NCBI GenBank assembly: GCA_035610835.1
Contig: CM069452.1
Coordinates: forward strand, 12,805,753-12,869,752
Source of the DNA: Ophiura sarsii
Taxonomy: Eukaryota > Echinodermata > Ophiuroidea > Amphilepidida > Ophiuridae
Length of the DNA stretch: 64,000 bases
Direction of reading: 5' to 3'
A program made the translations under genes and the position numbers. Under the pieces are notes generated by a model. It ran no database searches. It was not told where the DNA came from and was given only the letters and a program-made list of their open reading frames with translations. Positions 45,993-56,540 of this stretch are shown in pieces (positions within the stretch are counted from its first letter, which is position 1; each line of letters starts with the position of its first letter).

Positions 45993-46827
45993 AACTATCC
46001 ATTATAACAACACATCGCTAACAATGTGAGTGTGACAGTCATCGAATCTGGTTCCGCTGGGATCCTAAAGTACCAACCACATTAAACATGTCTACCGAAA
46101 CCGCTCAACCAAAAACCATGACACCCGATAACCGCAAAACCCGCGAACCGCGAAGCCCGAGAACCGCTCTAGTTTGTTTAATACAATGTTCATTAGAAAT
46201 TGTTTGATTTATCGTTTTCATGGGGTTCCCGGATTGTGAAATAGTGAATAATGAATCAACACCGTTTGACGTTGCATTTTATGTGAATATGTGTTGTATT
46301 ATTTTAGCAAACACCATTCTTTGTATTTGTAGGAGTAGTCAAACCGTTGAGTGCAGCTTGGAGCTACACAAGACACTTATAACTGAAAAGTGTTGTGTTT
46401 TTTCACTTTTTTAATTCCTGTTTGCTTGACAGGTCTGTGACTACTTGTGATCAATAAGTTATGTAAATACACTTCGGGTGGGGCCAAGGTCGAAATAACA
46501 AATTCAAATGAAAAATAAAGAAGCACATTTACCTCTTATATATACAAACGAGAGTGTATCATGAGATGTGTTAACTTTCGCATCGCATGAGGTGTGCGTA
46601 AGCTACACATTATCCCAGAACATTGTGGAACTAATTTTTCCCAAAGAAGGATGTCAAATTTTCAAATTCTATTAAAATTGGTGTTTATGTTAGTTTACCT
46701 GTTAACCTGTTTACCTGTCGTCACGGGCACTTAGGGAAGGCTTTTTAGCCTATAACGTTAACGCCCATCCACTTTCATCATTACTGCAATAGAGTTTTAA
46801 CTATACTCAATTTACTTTGCATGAGAT
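45993..46827. other. No recognisable feature
   Basis: A short run of AACCGCNAAACCCGCGAACCGC-type repeats at 46100-46170; otherwise AT-rich with no gene. Confidence 0.4.
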
Positions 46828-47331
46828 TTGCTCCAAAGTAGTGCTTCCCATGTAATCGTAACTGTTGATGTGTTTGCCGAGGAAGGCGTAGACCCCAAGT
46901 TTCGAACCAAAGCAAGGTTAACTTACTTAATGTTTACCATGATTTGCTTAATAGCAAAGTTGGGGACTGTAAAATTAACAATATTAATAATATCGGTCGA
47001 TAGTGAAACAACCAAAATGTGTTCCAAAATCTTACACGCGTGCTCAGAGGAAAGCATTCTACATGAACAATCCGCGGTAACTGAACATGTCGCAGCAACT
47101 AATTACCCAATCGGGTGGGATGAGGCCAAGGTCATTGACAAGGAGGTGCACACAAAACGAGATGGTTGTGAACCGGGTTACCCGGTTGTGAAACAATCTG
47201 GATCCGATGGAAAGGACAGTCTACTCTTACTAAAGACGAGGGGGCCTACCAACTCCCCAACATCTACGACAAAGTGATCTCTATACCGACATTCGGCGGT
47301 ACTCACTATAAAAAGACAGCGAAGAAATAAG
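46828..47331 (+). pseudogene. Penelope-like element GIY-YIG endonuclease C-terminal relic
   Basis: From about 47070 the first frame encodes AVTEHVAATNYPIGWDEAKV followed by IDKE. After a frameshift another frame continues with IWIRWKGQ ... TKDEGAYQLPNIYDKV and stops at 47329. The pattern EH...(H/Y)xI.W..AKVIDKE...IWIR...N.DEGAY.L...YD is the C-terminal half of GIY-YIG-type endonuclease domains in Penelope-like retroelements. RT and the GIY-YIG catalytic motif itself are absent, and the 5' part (46828-47040) is not recognisable. The sequence after the stop (CTGAAAAAGTGCTCAG ... GAAACCG) resembles the tail motifs at 4.5 and 35.3 kb. Confidence 0.6.
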
Positions 47332-47350
47332 ATTTCAAATAGTCTGAAAA

Positions 47351-47850
47351 AGTGCTCAGTTGAGCATGAAACCGTTACGCGTCAAAGTGAGTATAATTAT
47401 ATTATACCGCCCACCATGAATTTGTAAAAAGAAAACCATCTTTCCAACTATTTTATGAACAATCCTGATAAATATACGCCAAGTCAAACCTTTAATAACT
47501 TTGATAAACACAAACTTTTGATGAGCACGAGTATTATTACCAGAGGACTTCATACGTTTTCTGTCATAATATGTAAGATAAATCTATTTAATTTCGAGTG
47601 TCCCATTACATGAGTTACAGGCACGACATATCACCGTTGAGGAGATATGACACATCAGACTTACAAATCTGAGATTTCCATTATTACAGTAATAGGACTG
47701 CTCAAAATATCAACCTTGGGATAAATAGGGTACTGCACCGGATGGATTATCCGATCTGCGGATAAAACAGCAACAGCAACAACAGCAACAACAATAACAA
47801 CAGGAAGAATTTTTTTTAAATGAATTGTCACTAGATTTTATTTGATTCAT
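47351..47850. other. Unassigned, with a CAA/CAG microsatellite
   Basis: AT-rich, including an imperfect CAACAG/CAACAA microsatellite at 47766-47803 that explains the cysteine-rich minus frame. Confidence 0.6.
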
Positions 47851-48890
47851 TTCGAACAAGGGGGAGTCTGAGGCCCCCTCAGAAGTAGATTTTTTTTTCT
47901 TCAATTTTCAACGCATTTGGGGCGAGTATCTGGTGTATACTTTTGACCAATATTGTATTGAAAGCCATCACTTTATTTTCAATAAATATTTTGCTTTTTA
48001 TCAATGCACGAAAGAAGTTGAGCATATAAACTGATATTATATTCTTAATTTTAGTATAGATGGTTTAAAAGCTCGTACAGGGAAGAGTCTGAGGGGGATG
48101 TAACCCCTCAGAACGATTTTTTTTTCAATTTTAGAACTCATTTGGTGCGATCTGGTGTATACTTTTTACCAATAGTGTATTGAAAAGCCATCACTTCATT
48201 TTCAATAAATATTTGGTTTTTTATCAATGCACGAAAGAAGTTGAGCATAAACTGATATATTCTTGATTTAAGTATAGATGGTCAAGTTAAAAGCTCGAAC
48301 AAGGGGGAGTCTGAGGCCCCCTCAGAAGTAGATTTTTTTTCTTTCAATTTTCAACGCATTTGGGGCGATCTGGTGTATACTTTTGACCAATATTGTATTG
48401 AAAGCCATCACTTTATTTTCAATAAATATTTTGCTTTTTATCAATGCACGAAAGAAGTTGAGCATATATACTGATAGTATATTCTTGATTTTAGTATAGA
48501 TGGTTTAAAAGCTCGTACAGAGAAGAGTCTGAGGGGGATGTAACCCCTCAGAACGATTTTTTTCTTCAATTTTTCTCATTTGGTGCGATCTGGTGTATAC
48601 CTTTGACCACTAGTGTATTGAAAAGCCATCACTTCATTTTCAATATTTTCTTTTTATCAATGCAAGAAAGAAGTTTAGCATATATACTGATATTTTATTG
48701 ATTAAAGTATAGATTGTTTAAAAGGAATTAAAAGCTCGAACAGGGGGCGTCTAAGGGGTTACTCAAAATTTGATTTTTTTTAATTTTTTTTTTTAATTTT
48801 CGAACCCATTGGTGCGATTTGGTGCGTATACTTTTGACCAATATTTTATTGAAAAGCAATCACTTTATTTCCTTTTTATATAGGCCTATG
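47851..48890 (+). repeat. 220-bp tandem repeat with alternating unit types
   Basis: Five units start near 47853, 48073, 48295, 48513 and 48735. Types alternate A-B-A-B plus a decayed fifth: A units carry GAGGCCCCCTCAG, B units carry CTGAGGGGGATGTAACCCCTCAG-like hairpins (8-bp stem). The true repeat is therefore a ~440-bp dimer. Shared body: TGGTGTATACTTTTGACCAA and TTTTATCAATGCACGAAAGA. Confidence 0.92.
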
Positions 48891-49095
48891 CCAGAAAGAA
48901 GTTATGCCTTCAAAAGATCGGTTCTGGTCAACGTACGTACGCGTATGTATCCTGACTGACGTCCAATAATCTCCAAACGTTCTTATGTCCCTTTTTCCCC
49001 TTTTTTTCTTTCTTTCCCCCCTCCGTGGTATATGTGAAAAATCGTGGGGGGATGATTACATTGACTTTCCCCCAGGTCAAATAGTGGGGGATATT
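48891..49095. other. Unassigned flank of the G/C tract
   Basis: Contains pyrimidine-rich TTTTTCTTTCTTTCCCCCCT and GGGGG runs. The GGGG/PPPP-like minus frame is a homopolymer artefact. Confidence 0.5.
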
Positions 49096-49138
49096 GGGGG
49101 GGGGGGGGGCTATATCCCCCCCCCCCCCCCCCCCCCCC
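49096..49138. repeat. G14-C23 homopolymer hairpin
   Basis: A run of 14 G (49096-49109), CTATAT, then 23 C (49116-49138) can form a long all-G:C hairpin or quadruplex/i-motif structures. Tract lengths may be inaccurate in any assembly. Confidence 0.9.
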
Positions 49139-49468
49139 TTGGAGGTGGACTCTGAATTATTATTTTTTACCAGCCAGACAAACACATTCCAAATCAAAAT
49201 ATCAAGTTACGAGATATCGGACATGTAGGACGAGGTTGAGGCGTTATATTCAGATTTGTATTAATGCAATATTATTTTAGCAAATTTTTAGTCAACATGA
49301 CTTTTCAACAATTTTCAATATGAACCATTAGTAACTCTATGGCGCTCTTCTTAATCGCAAATTAAAAACAAAACGATAATTTCAATTGATGAACTCCAGT
49401 ACAACAAACTTGTTATATGAGAGAACACAGTTATTGGAAAACTCAAATTGAGTTGCGATAATAATTAT

Positions 49469-49614
49469 ATAATATTGGATGGCTTTGAGGGTGATACAAG
49501 AAAATATTGCACGAGCTATAAAAAATATTGCACGAGTCGGAGACGAGTGCAATATTTGTTATAGCGAGTGCAATATTTTCTTGTATCACCCGAAAATAAG
49601 ACATCCGATATTAT
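49469..49614. repeat. 146-bp near-perfect palindrome
   Basis: GGGTGATACAAGAAAATATT (49489) mirrors the sequence ending 49591, and outer ATAATATTGGATG mirrors CATCCGATATTAT. Each half holds two copies of AATATTGCACGAG. Centre near 49540 (GTCGGAGAC). Confidence 0.9.
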
Positions 49615-49623
49615 TATTATTAT

Positions 49624-50061
49624 TATTATTTATATCAGGCTTTTACCCATAGTTTCATTGCGTGTTGGTTTAATTGTATTTGCAGAATCTTTGTTCCGCA
49701 AAAGTTCGTTAAAATCATCATCACTTAGAGAGAAGCGAATCTCCCGGGAGTCTGCTGCGGTTCCGACATTTTGCAAATTTGTTGATTTGTTGTTTTCGTA
49801 GTGGTTCCCCACGTAAGCCTGCTTCATTAAGCCGATAACACGTATTTGCGAAACCCATGCAATCAGCGAAAATATAGTCTCGACTGCATGCTTAATAAAC
49901 GCTAATAGACGAATATTCGTAACGAATAAATAATGGGTATGAGACTAAAAGATATTGGACGGCAATATTTTTAGAATATTGGATGTATCCGGGTACTTTG
50001 GTTAAACAATATTGAATACACAGTTTTATTGTACCGTTAAAAAGCCTGATATAAATAATAT
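49624..50061. mobile_element. Short element with TATCAGGC-type TIRs and a coding relic
   Basis: TATTTATATCAGGCTTTT and its mirror AAAAGCCTGATATAAATA bound ~438 bp. The interior holds, on the minus strand, a short peptide-coding relic (next entry). The left TIR abuts the palindrome at 49469-49614. Confidence 0.6.
49630..49827 (-). pseudogene. N-terminal relic resembling KIAA1958/Crypton-type proteins (tentative)
   Basis: The minus strand reads RFSLSDDDFNELLRNKDSAN followed by T. One base out of frame just upstream is an ATG-led MSEPQQTPGRFASL, so the two were probably one N-terminus before an indel. The pattern (S-D-x-D-x-x-E-L-L-x-x-K-D-S-x-N-T) is seen near the start of KIAA1958-like, Crypton-derived (DUF3504) proteins. 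The catalytic recombinase domain is not present. It could equally be another transposon-encoded N-terminus. Only ~45 codons are interpretable. Confidence 0.3.
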
Positions 50062-50092
50062 TATGAGTTATTGTATATATATAATAGGCATA

Positions 50093-50245
50093 CAATGTTT
50101 CCCAGGATTTACGAACAAATAAAATCCACAAGCGCCGGCAAGTAGATTTGCATGTCTTCACTTGGTTTTATGTTTCCCCTTGCTGGCTTAAGTAATGGGA
50201 AATATAAATCAACTAAATCGAACAAGCGCCAGCTCCTGCTGTTTG
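50093..50245 (+). repeat. Dispersed repeat E, copy 1
   Basis: Aligns with 58128-58278 (GTTTCCCAGG start; AAATCGAACAAGC near the end). Diverged, no ends identified. Confidence 0.7.
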
Positions 50246-50539
50246 TCAATCTCTAAAAGCAGGTTTCGCTAAACCTATACTAAGCCTGTAAGTGTAGCGA
50301 CACGGGTTTATTATACAACGAATTTGTTTACTCAATACCATTTGTCCTCGGGTGTGTATCGATTTAGAATTTAGAATATAAGAATAAACAAATGTATTCG
50401 ATTATTAACATTTTAACACGTGGCGACAGATATTCTTGTAAAATTGTTTCAACATACTCCATCCGGACTCCAGGTCTGCAACATAGATGTCAGAAAATCA
50501 TAAAACTAACAGCATGATTTTCCAGCTCAAGCTAAAATA

Positions 50540-51891
50540 CGAGGGTCATTCAATAAGTTCTACCTCCTCACTCATAACATTGCTAATATGAATGTCAGTT
50601 TTATGCCTGTCATAATTATAGCTCTAAGTCATAGCTACACGTCTATAGTAAATGATAATTGATATGTTTCACATTTGTTATGACGTGATCAAAGCCAGCC
50701 AGAGAGAGATTTTGGACACCGGATACGGAAAATTAGCCTAAAGATAAAAACATATGTTTTCTCTTCGTGTCGCATGATTATTTATAATAGATAGCCTGAT
50801 TAAATACTGAAAATAGAAAACAATGGATGACTTCTGAATATAATGCTGTATTATCATGTATAAATAAGATTGTAAGCAATATTTACCTTGAAGGCTTGCA
50901 AATAGTGTACTATCATCTGAATGTATTACTTCGTTTTTGCATACAGGAATACTGCTATTCAGTCAAGCCACAGTGATGCCTAAAATATTAAATCTTAACA
51001 TGATAATCGCTTTATGAGTTTTCCTCATATGATATGCAGCCTTTAGAATATTCAAATAGGTAGTCAGTGGTAAAAAATAATCTCTTCGAAAGACTTGAAA
51101 TCTATCCATTTAGTCCTATGAATTGAAGATCTCTTAGTTCTTATGAAAAGCAAATCTGACTTTTGCAGCGGTTCTCTAGGGTAGGGATAACATAAATGGC
51201 TATCCAGGTCTGGTTCTGGCTAATTAGAGGGCATTTTCACAATATATGGTGGAGTGAGTGGTCTTGGTACCTCTGCACTACGCAAGCGGTAGGGCGACGG
51301 ATGGTCCCTGTTTACGTGGCAAGAAGCACAACAGGTAATTATACTTAATTTCTGTATGTTATGATTATAGTATTGACTCAAAATGTATGTATTTTATATA
51401 TTGAACGTGTTTGAATGATTGTCACGTATAACGATATTTAAACGTCGCATGATTTGCCTGTAGCGAAAAATTCCTGCCATCTTATTGTTTTCATTGTTTA
51501 AATTCCGCGCCATTTTGTACAATTATATTGTTTAAATTTATTGGACCATATTAAATCAATCTATATTAATCACTGTTTTTGTTCATAGTCTATTCAAGAT
51601 ATATCTGTAATTTAGAACGGTTTTAATAGACCGATAGAAACATTTCGTCTCTTAGAATTGGCCAAATGAATAGCACTTAGGAGAAATGTTGCTGTTTTTA
51701 TCCGTTTCCGTCGCACTAAATGAACGTTAGGTTTTTAATGAATCTTTTGAAAAGTACAACAAGTACTGAAACCAATTTACCATGAATTTGTAGCTGAGAT
51801 TCAAAGCTACAATTGTCGAATAGTGCAAACGACTGGCTTATACAAAAGTTAGGTTAGGTGGTAGGAGGTAGAACTTATTGAATGACCCTCG
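50540..51891. mobile_element. mariner-ended element (1352 bp), TA target duplication
   Basis: The first and last ~29 bp are perfect inverted repeats beginning CGAGGGTCATTCAATAAGTT, flanked by TA on both sides. This is a mariner-type terminus, and 1.35 kb is the usual mariner length. No transposase frame survives: I see no DD(34)D-like sequence and no frame of 60 codons. It is either an old dead copy or a non-autonomous element using mariner ends. A GC-richer segment at 51180-51330 includes a ~46-codon frame ending at a splice-donor-like GTAATT. Confidence 0.85.
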
Positions 51892-51893
51892 TA

Positions 51894-52312
51894 TTAAACT
51901 CTTTGAAAAATAACGGGAGAAATGTATAATGAGCTGAATCCTGTGCATACATGTATGTCTCGCACTTAAATCAGACTAAATAAAGGTTCTGATGGTCTTT
52001 CGTATTATGAAAGGATTGCATTTACGTCAATACTATCTGCAATACGTCAACAGTTCCGTAGCATAACACAGTCAAAATTGCTGACATAAGTACTTATCGC
52101 ATTAGTTCTGTGGAAACTCGTGGTTTGCAATATGGATTAGTTATCCAAGTATCTTAGCTTGAACAAATATAAGGTTAAAAGATCACATCACATATTTATT
52201 GCCCCTATAGAATAAAAATCATAAACAACAATAAATTAACAAATTGGTAATCTAAATTGGATTATTATCAAGTTATGTAAACACAATCAGGCTGTGCGAA
52301 ATTGAAACAGGG
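51894..52312. other. No recognisable feature
   Basis: AT-rich interval; nothing supportable. Confidence 0.5.
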
Positions 52313-52645
52313 CTAATTATCTTTTGTTTTGGTTGATCATACTCGTATTTCTGTGATATTTGCTATACTCAACAAATAAAATCATTCCCTCTCGGCGTCG
52401 AGGGTTGGGCTAAATACACTGTACGCATCATGTAAATGTGCAATAAGGGAAATTCTGCTTTTCAAAAAAAAACTGTCAGCCAATGAGATTTTTGAATAAT
52501 ATGACACCCAAAACATGATTTCTGCCTATAATACACAAGGTCAGAATAAGTTTTCTATGACCAGCGCTTCCACCTATCACGTACGGGGTTTGAGTATGTT
52601 TTCCATGACCAGCCCTTCCACCTATCATTCACGAAGTTTGAGTTT
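52313..52645 (+). repeat. Repeat family F, copy 1 (with two minisatellite units)
   Basis: Matches 59105-59370 throughout (shared TATTTCTGTG, TATTGCTATA-type and ACTGTCAGCCAAT blocks) and ends in two diverged units of the 48-bp minisatellite (ATGACCAGC...CCACCTATCA). This shows the minisatellite is part of a dispersed element. Confidence 0.85.
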
Positions 52646-52716
52646 GCACTCCGGTAAATGATTGTAGTCCTTGCCGACGACAATCAGATTTTCTCTCTAT
52701 TTTAGCATAATCATAA

Positions 52717-53080
52717 GTAATCAGGAACGGTACTTATCCCCCCCCCCCCCCCCCCCAATGATTTAAGTTGGAATATAATCCTGATTTTAGGACTACTATA
52801 TATTACCACGACTCTACAGTCCATTTTGTAGTTTTTTGTGTGATTTTGATTGTATATGTTCTGTCAACACTGCTCAATTGTTTGATGATAAATGAGAGCG
52901 ATACACCAGCTGTCCAAAATCGGGAGCTTATTTCTCTGAACTTTCAGGGTTACCTTCATAAACTATGTACTCAAATGATAACAAAAATCATGAACTTGAA
53001 GAAAAAAAGTAAAATTGAAAAATCCAGTCGCTTTATAAGCAATAAAATCGTCGCTTTGTAATACCCCTTTACCATGTGAA
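52717..53080 (+). repeat. Dispersed repeat G, copy 1
   Basis: About 360 bp shared with 55830-56182: begins GTAATCAGGAACGGTACTTA, contains an expanded poly-C (52739-52756) and ends near GTAATACCCCTTTACCATGT. The 97-codon frame inside has no identity. Confidence 0.8.
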
Positions 53081-53150
53081 AGTATAGGGAACCTATGACC
53101 ATCTGCGAAGATATTGATTCAAACTATAATGTAACTCATCATTTGTTCAG

Positions 53151-53306
53151 TTCAAGGAACTGTCATATGAGGCAGTTAGGAAACTTGTTATGGATTCTCC
53201 TACCAAAAGCTCCACTCTTGACCCTCTCCCTACATGTCTCCTCAAGCAATATATCGATAGTCTTCTGCCTGTTATTACGACATTTGTTAACAAATCCCCA
53301 TGCCCG
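53151..53306 (+). pseudogene. L2/CR1-type RT, N-terminal block
   Basis: The plus strand encodes FKELSYEAVRKLVMDSPTKS followed by STLDPLPTCLLKQYIDSLLP and VITTFVN, the conserved start of the L2/CR1 RT region (V.K.I..SPTKSC.LDP.PT.LLK...D.LLP.IT..VN). It is truncated on both sides. With 55524-55757, 56541-56820 and 56985-57060 it forms one scattered LINE in the same orientation; the catalytic core between is missing. Confidence 0.9.
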
Positions 53307-53414
53307 TGTAGTCAGGGCCACTATGTAATTTCGTTGGATTTTTGTGGGGAGTTGCTAATTTTTGCATCTAATTAATGTTTATAGACCACTGATACCAGAA
53401 AACACACATTTTTA

Positions 53415-53650
53415 AAATTTCCAATGGCGGCCATATTGGGTTTTTAAAATGGCGGCCAAATGTTGACATATTTAAACTATTTTTAAACAAAACATGACAT
53501 GTGGTCACTTTTTAAAGCTTATTTTTTGGTATAACTGTCATGTCTGTTGCCCCTAAAGCAGAACTAACTAGCCCTGATCTTAATTTCAAAATGGCGGCCA
53601 TGACTAAGGGGTTATTCAAGATGGCGTCCAAAATGGCCGCCCAAACTGGT
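53415..53650. other. Cluster of ATGGCGGCCA motifs
   Basis: Five copies of AAATGGCGGCC or AGATGGCGTCC within ~220 bp. The core matches the YY1 consensus (AANATGGCGGC). No promoter or transcript is visible; it may be a degenerate tandem repeat. Confidence 0.5.
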
Positions 53651-53689
53651 CAAATCTCATAATATGACATAGCAATCAAAATGTATGGT

Positions 53690-54700
53690 TTAAGTATAGT
53701 TTTAATAGTGGGATCAAATTTAACTAACAATCACACTCATATTTGTTTTCATCTTTGCTTCTTTTGTATTGGACGATATGCACTAGGAAGTTCTCATTAT
53801 TCAAACATTAAATATAAACAATTCTTGTCCACAATATACATGCATTTTCGTAATGCGGCACCCAACATTTTGTTTGTATGTTAGCATTATATTACTGTCA
53901 TCGTTTTCAAGTTTGCCAACGAACTATCATTGTCACAGAACGGCTGCCATTACAACAGCGTGTATTATTCAATGGGAATCCCTGAACGACCCCGTTTTCG
54001 CTTCTCTCTCGTTGAACGATATGCACAAGGAAGTTCTCATTATTCAAACACTAAATATAAAACATTCTTCTGCATAATTTACTTACATGTTCATAATGCG
54101 GCACCCACCATTTGGTTTGAATTATTAACATTATATTATGCCATCGTTTTCAAATTTGCCAACAAACTAGTCTATCATTGTCACAACTCGGCCGTCATTA
54201 CAACAGCGTGTATTTCTTAATGGGTATCACTGAACAACCCCATTTTCCTATTTCGCTTCTCATTGAACTAAAAACTAACTATAAAATATTCTTGTGCAAA
54301 ATATACTTTCATTTTAATATTGCGGCATCAAACAATTGGTTTGTAGCTCAAAATGTGGCATATTATCCAAAAAAAAGCTAATTTGGACATCAAACATTTC
54401 GTGTGTATGTTAACATTATAATTATTATGTCATCGTTTTCAAACTTGCCTACGAACTATCATTGTCACAGCTCGGCCGTCATTACAACAGCATGTATTTT
54501 TCAATGGGTATCACTGAACAACCCCATTTTCTAATTTCGCTTCTCACTCATTGAACGATATGCACAATGAAGTTCAGTTCATTATTCAAAAACTAAATAT
54601 AAAAAGTTCTTGTGCATAAAATGCTTTCATTTTAATATTGCGGCATCAAACATTTGGTTTGTAATTTCACATCGTACTACACAATGTTGTGTGTCTTTGG
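53690..54700 (+). repeat. Degenerate ~250-290-bp tandem repeat
   Basis: Four units. TCGTTTTCAA anchors at 53901, 54144 and 54433; other shared blocks are ACTATCATTGTCACA, ATTACAACAGC and ACGATATGCAC. TAGCTCAAAATGTGGCATAT at 54345 links it to Satellite S. Overlapping frames of 65-97 codons are repeat translations. Confidence 0.85.
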
Positions 54701-54739
54701 TCCCTTAGGTTCACATCATGATTTCAAAAATGAACAACA

Positions 54740-55290
54740 TTTGTGGCTTTAGATTGATTGCGGTTTGACCGGTTAATGACGTTGATCTTATACGTAGCTC
54801 AAAATGTGTTGTCTTATCAACAACAACAACAACAAAATTGGGCACAAGTTATGCTATTTAGCCTAGTTAGGCCTAGTCCGGCAGGCGAAAACAGCGATTT
54901 TCCCTGCGCATTCAAAGCAAACGACATTTTTGGCGTTAAATTAATTGCGGTTTGATCGGTTAATGACGTTGATCTTATACGTAGCTCAAATTGGGATATC
55001 TTATTCAAAAAAGCAAATCTGGGCACTTGTTATGCTATTTAGCCTAGTTAGCCTAGTCCGGCAGGGAAACCAGCTTTTTTCCTTGCGAATATATTGCGAA
55101 CGACATTTGTTGCGTGAAATTGATTGCGGTTTGACCGGTTAATGACACTAATCTTAAACGTAGCTCAAAATGTGATATCTCATCCCAAAAAAGAAAATCT
55201 GGGCACATGTTAAACTATTTAGCCTAGTTAGGCCTAGTCCGGCAGGGAAGACAGTTTTTTCCTTGCAATTTCAAAGTGAACAATATTTTC
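54740..55290 (+). repeat. Satellite S, third array (~190-bp units)
   Basis: Three units with TTGCGGTTTGACCGGTTAAT and TACGTAGCTCAAAATGTG, and TTTAGCCTAGTTAGGCCTAG. The motif order is the reverse complement of the main array, with an added GTCCGGCAGG segment. A CAA microsatellite sits at 54819-54834. Confidence 0.88.
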
Positions 55291-55500
55291 TGTATCTGTA
55301 TCTATGGTTGGAATGTTCACGCTCCTTAAACAGAGCACAATAGAAAACGGAATATATCAGTGATACAATTTTAAGATCCAGCAGATGCACGGCCCTATTA
55401 TCTACAATCATTGGATAACACGGCGACAACGGTGGGTTTGCCAATATATCGATTAGTTTGTTACATCAATATCTGCTGCCTACTGTTGTTGTAGGTGCCC
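55291..55500. other. No recognisable feature
   Basis: Short AT-rich spacer. Confidence 0.5.
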
Positions 55501-55523
55501 TTATTTACACGCGATCAAACAGC

Positions 55524-55757
55524 CGTGAAGCTTGTTCATGCATTTATTACGTCGCGTATAGACTGTTGTAACAGACTTCTCCTTTGAGTACCGCATAGAG
55601 AATTCCAACGTTTTCAAAGACTCCAGAATGCGGCTGCAAGACTTGTGACGTTCACAAAGCGAAACACCCACATAACCCCTTCCCCCCCCCCCCAACTCTT
55701 CACGAATTACACTGGCTACCTGTGCGTCAACGTATATATCACATTTAAGATACCACG
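55524..55757 (+). pseudogene. L2/CR1-type RT, C-terminal block, frameshifted
   Basis: Encodes AVKLVHAFITSRIDCCNRLL, a stop, then HREFQRFQRLQNAAARLVTF, and after a poly-C run (55682-55693) in another frame LHELHWLPVRQRIYHI. This is the classic RT tail (LQNAAARLV ... LHWLPV..RI). One nonsense codon and one frameshift at the C-run make it dead. The reading resumes at 56541 after an interruption. Confidence 0.92.
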
Positions 55758-55829
55758 CCAGTAAATAATATTACGACAATCAACCTTTTCTCATAAGATT
55801 TCAGCACTGTGGCCCACTAATAATAAAAT

Positions 55830-56182
55830 GTAATCAGGAAAGGTACTTATTGCTCCTAAATTATTAAAGTTGTAATTGAATCTTGATTTTAGAACCATAA
55901 CCTGATACAACAGTGCAAAAAAAAAAAATAATGCAGATGGTAGATTTTGTTGGTAAATTTTGATTGTAAATGTTCTGGCCACATTTCTGTTGATTGTGGG
56001 TGGTACTACAGCTTTCTAAATTCAAGGGCTAAATTCTCGAAAGTTTCGAGGTCATCGCATATAATTTTTGTAATTAAATGATCAAAAATATTACAAACTT
56101 TCAGGAAAATGTAAAATTGAAAAATCCAGCGTCTTTATAAGCGAACAAATTGGCTTTTTGTTACCCCCTTTAACATGTAATC
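55830..56182 (+). repeat. Dispersed repeat G, copy 2
   Basis: Diverged copy of 52717-53080, lying between two halves of the LINE C-terminus, so it arrived after the LINE or together with the next entry. Confidence 0.8.
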
Positions 56183-56185
56183 GAC

Positions 56186-56512
56186 TCTTTATTCTTCTTC
56201 TTCGGCCTCCGTCAGATTTGACGATTGGCTGCCATACAATTACATCTCCGGATCATCTTTCTCCAAGCGACTCTGTCTTGTGCTAGACGCTAGGCCTTAC
56301 TAAGACTCATACCAGTCCATTCCTTGATGTTGTCAAACCATTGTTTCCTTTGACGACCTCTTTTCCTGCTACCTTCAACGACCTCTTTTCCTGCTACCTT
56401 CAACTTTCCCTTCTGTGATGTGGAGTGCCAGTAAGCTACCACTGCCTCTAACGATGTGCCCGAAGTAGGCCAGCTTTCTTTTGATAAGCTCTTCTAGCAG
56501 TTGAATCGAATA
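56186..56512 (-). pseudogene. LINE C-terminal tail of a different clade (minus strand)
   Basis: The minus strand encodes LLEELIKRKLAYFGHIVRGS, then EGSRKRGR (duplicated by a ~26-bp tandem repeat), RQRKQWFDNIKEWTGMSL and DRVAWRKMIRRCNCMAANR. The arrangement GHIVR...GRKRGRQR..W.D.I..WT......DR..WR is typical of the C-terminus of RTE/I/Jockey-group LINEs. It ends in a GAA-rich tail at 56190-56210. It has internal stops. Confidence 0.75.
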
Positions 56513-56540
56513 GGAAAGGTATTTACTAGTGTGGTATCAT

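Noticed and set aside
49568..49801. 77-codon plus frame over the ATT microsatellite
   Set aside because: Antisense shadow of the palindrome and of the KIAA1958-like relic.
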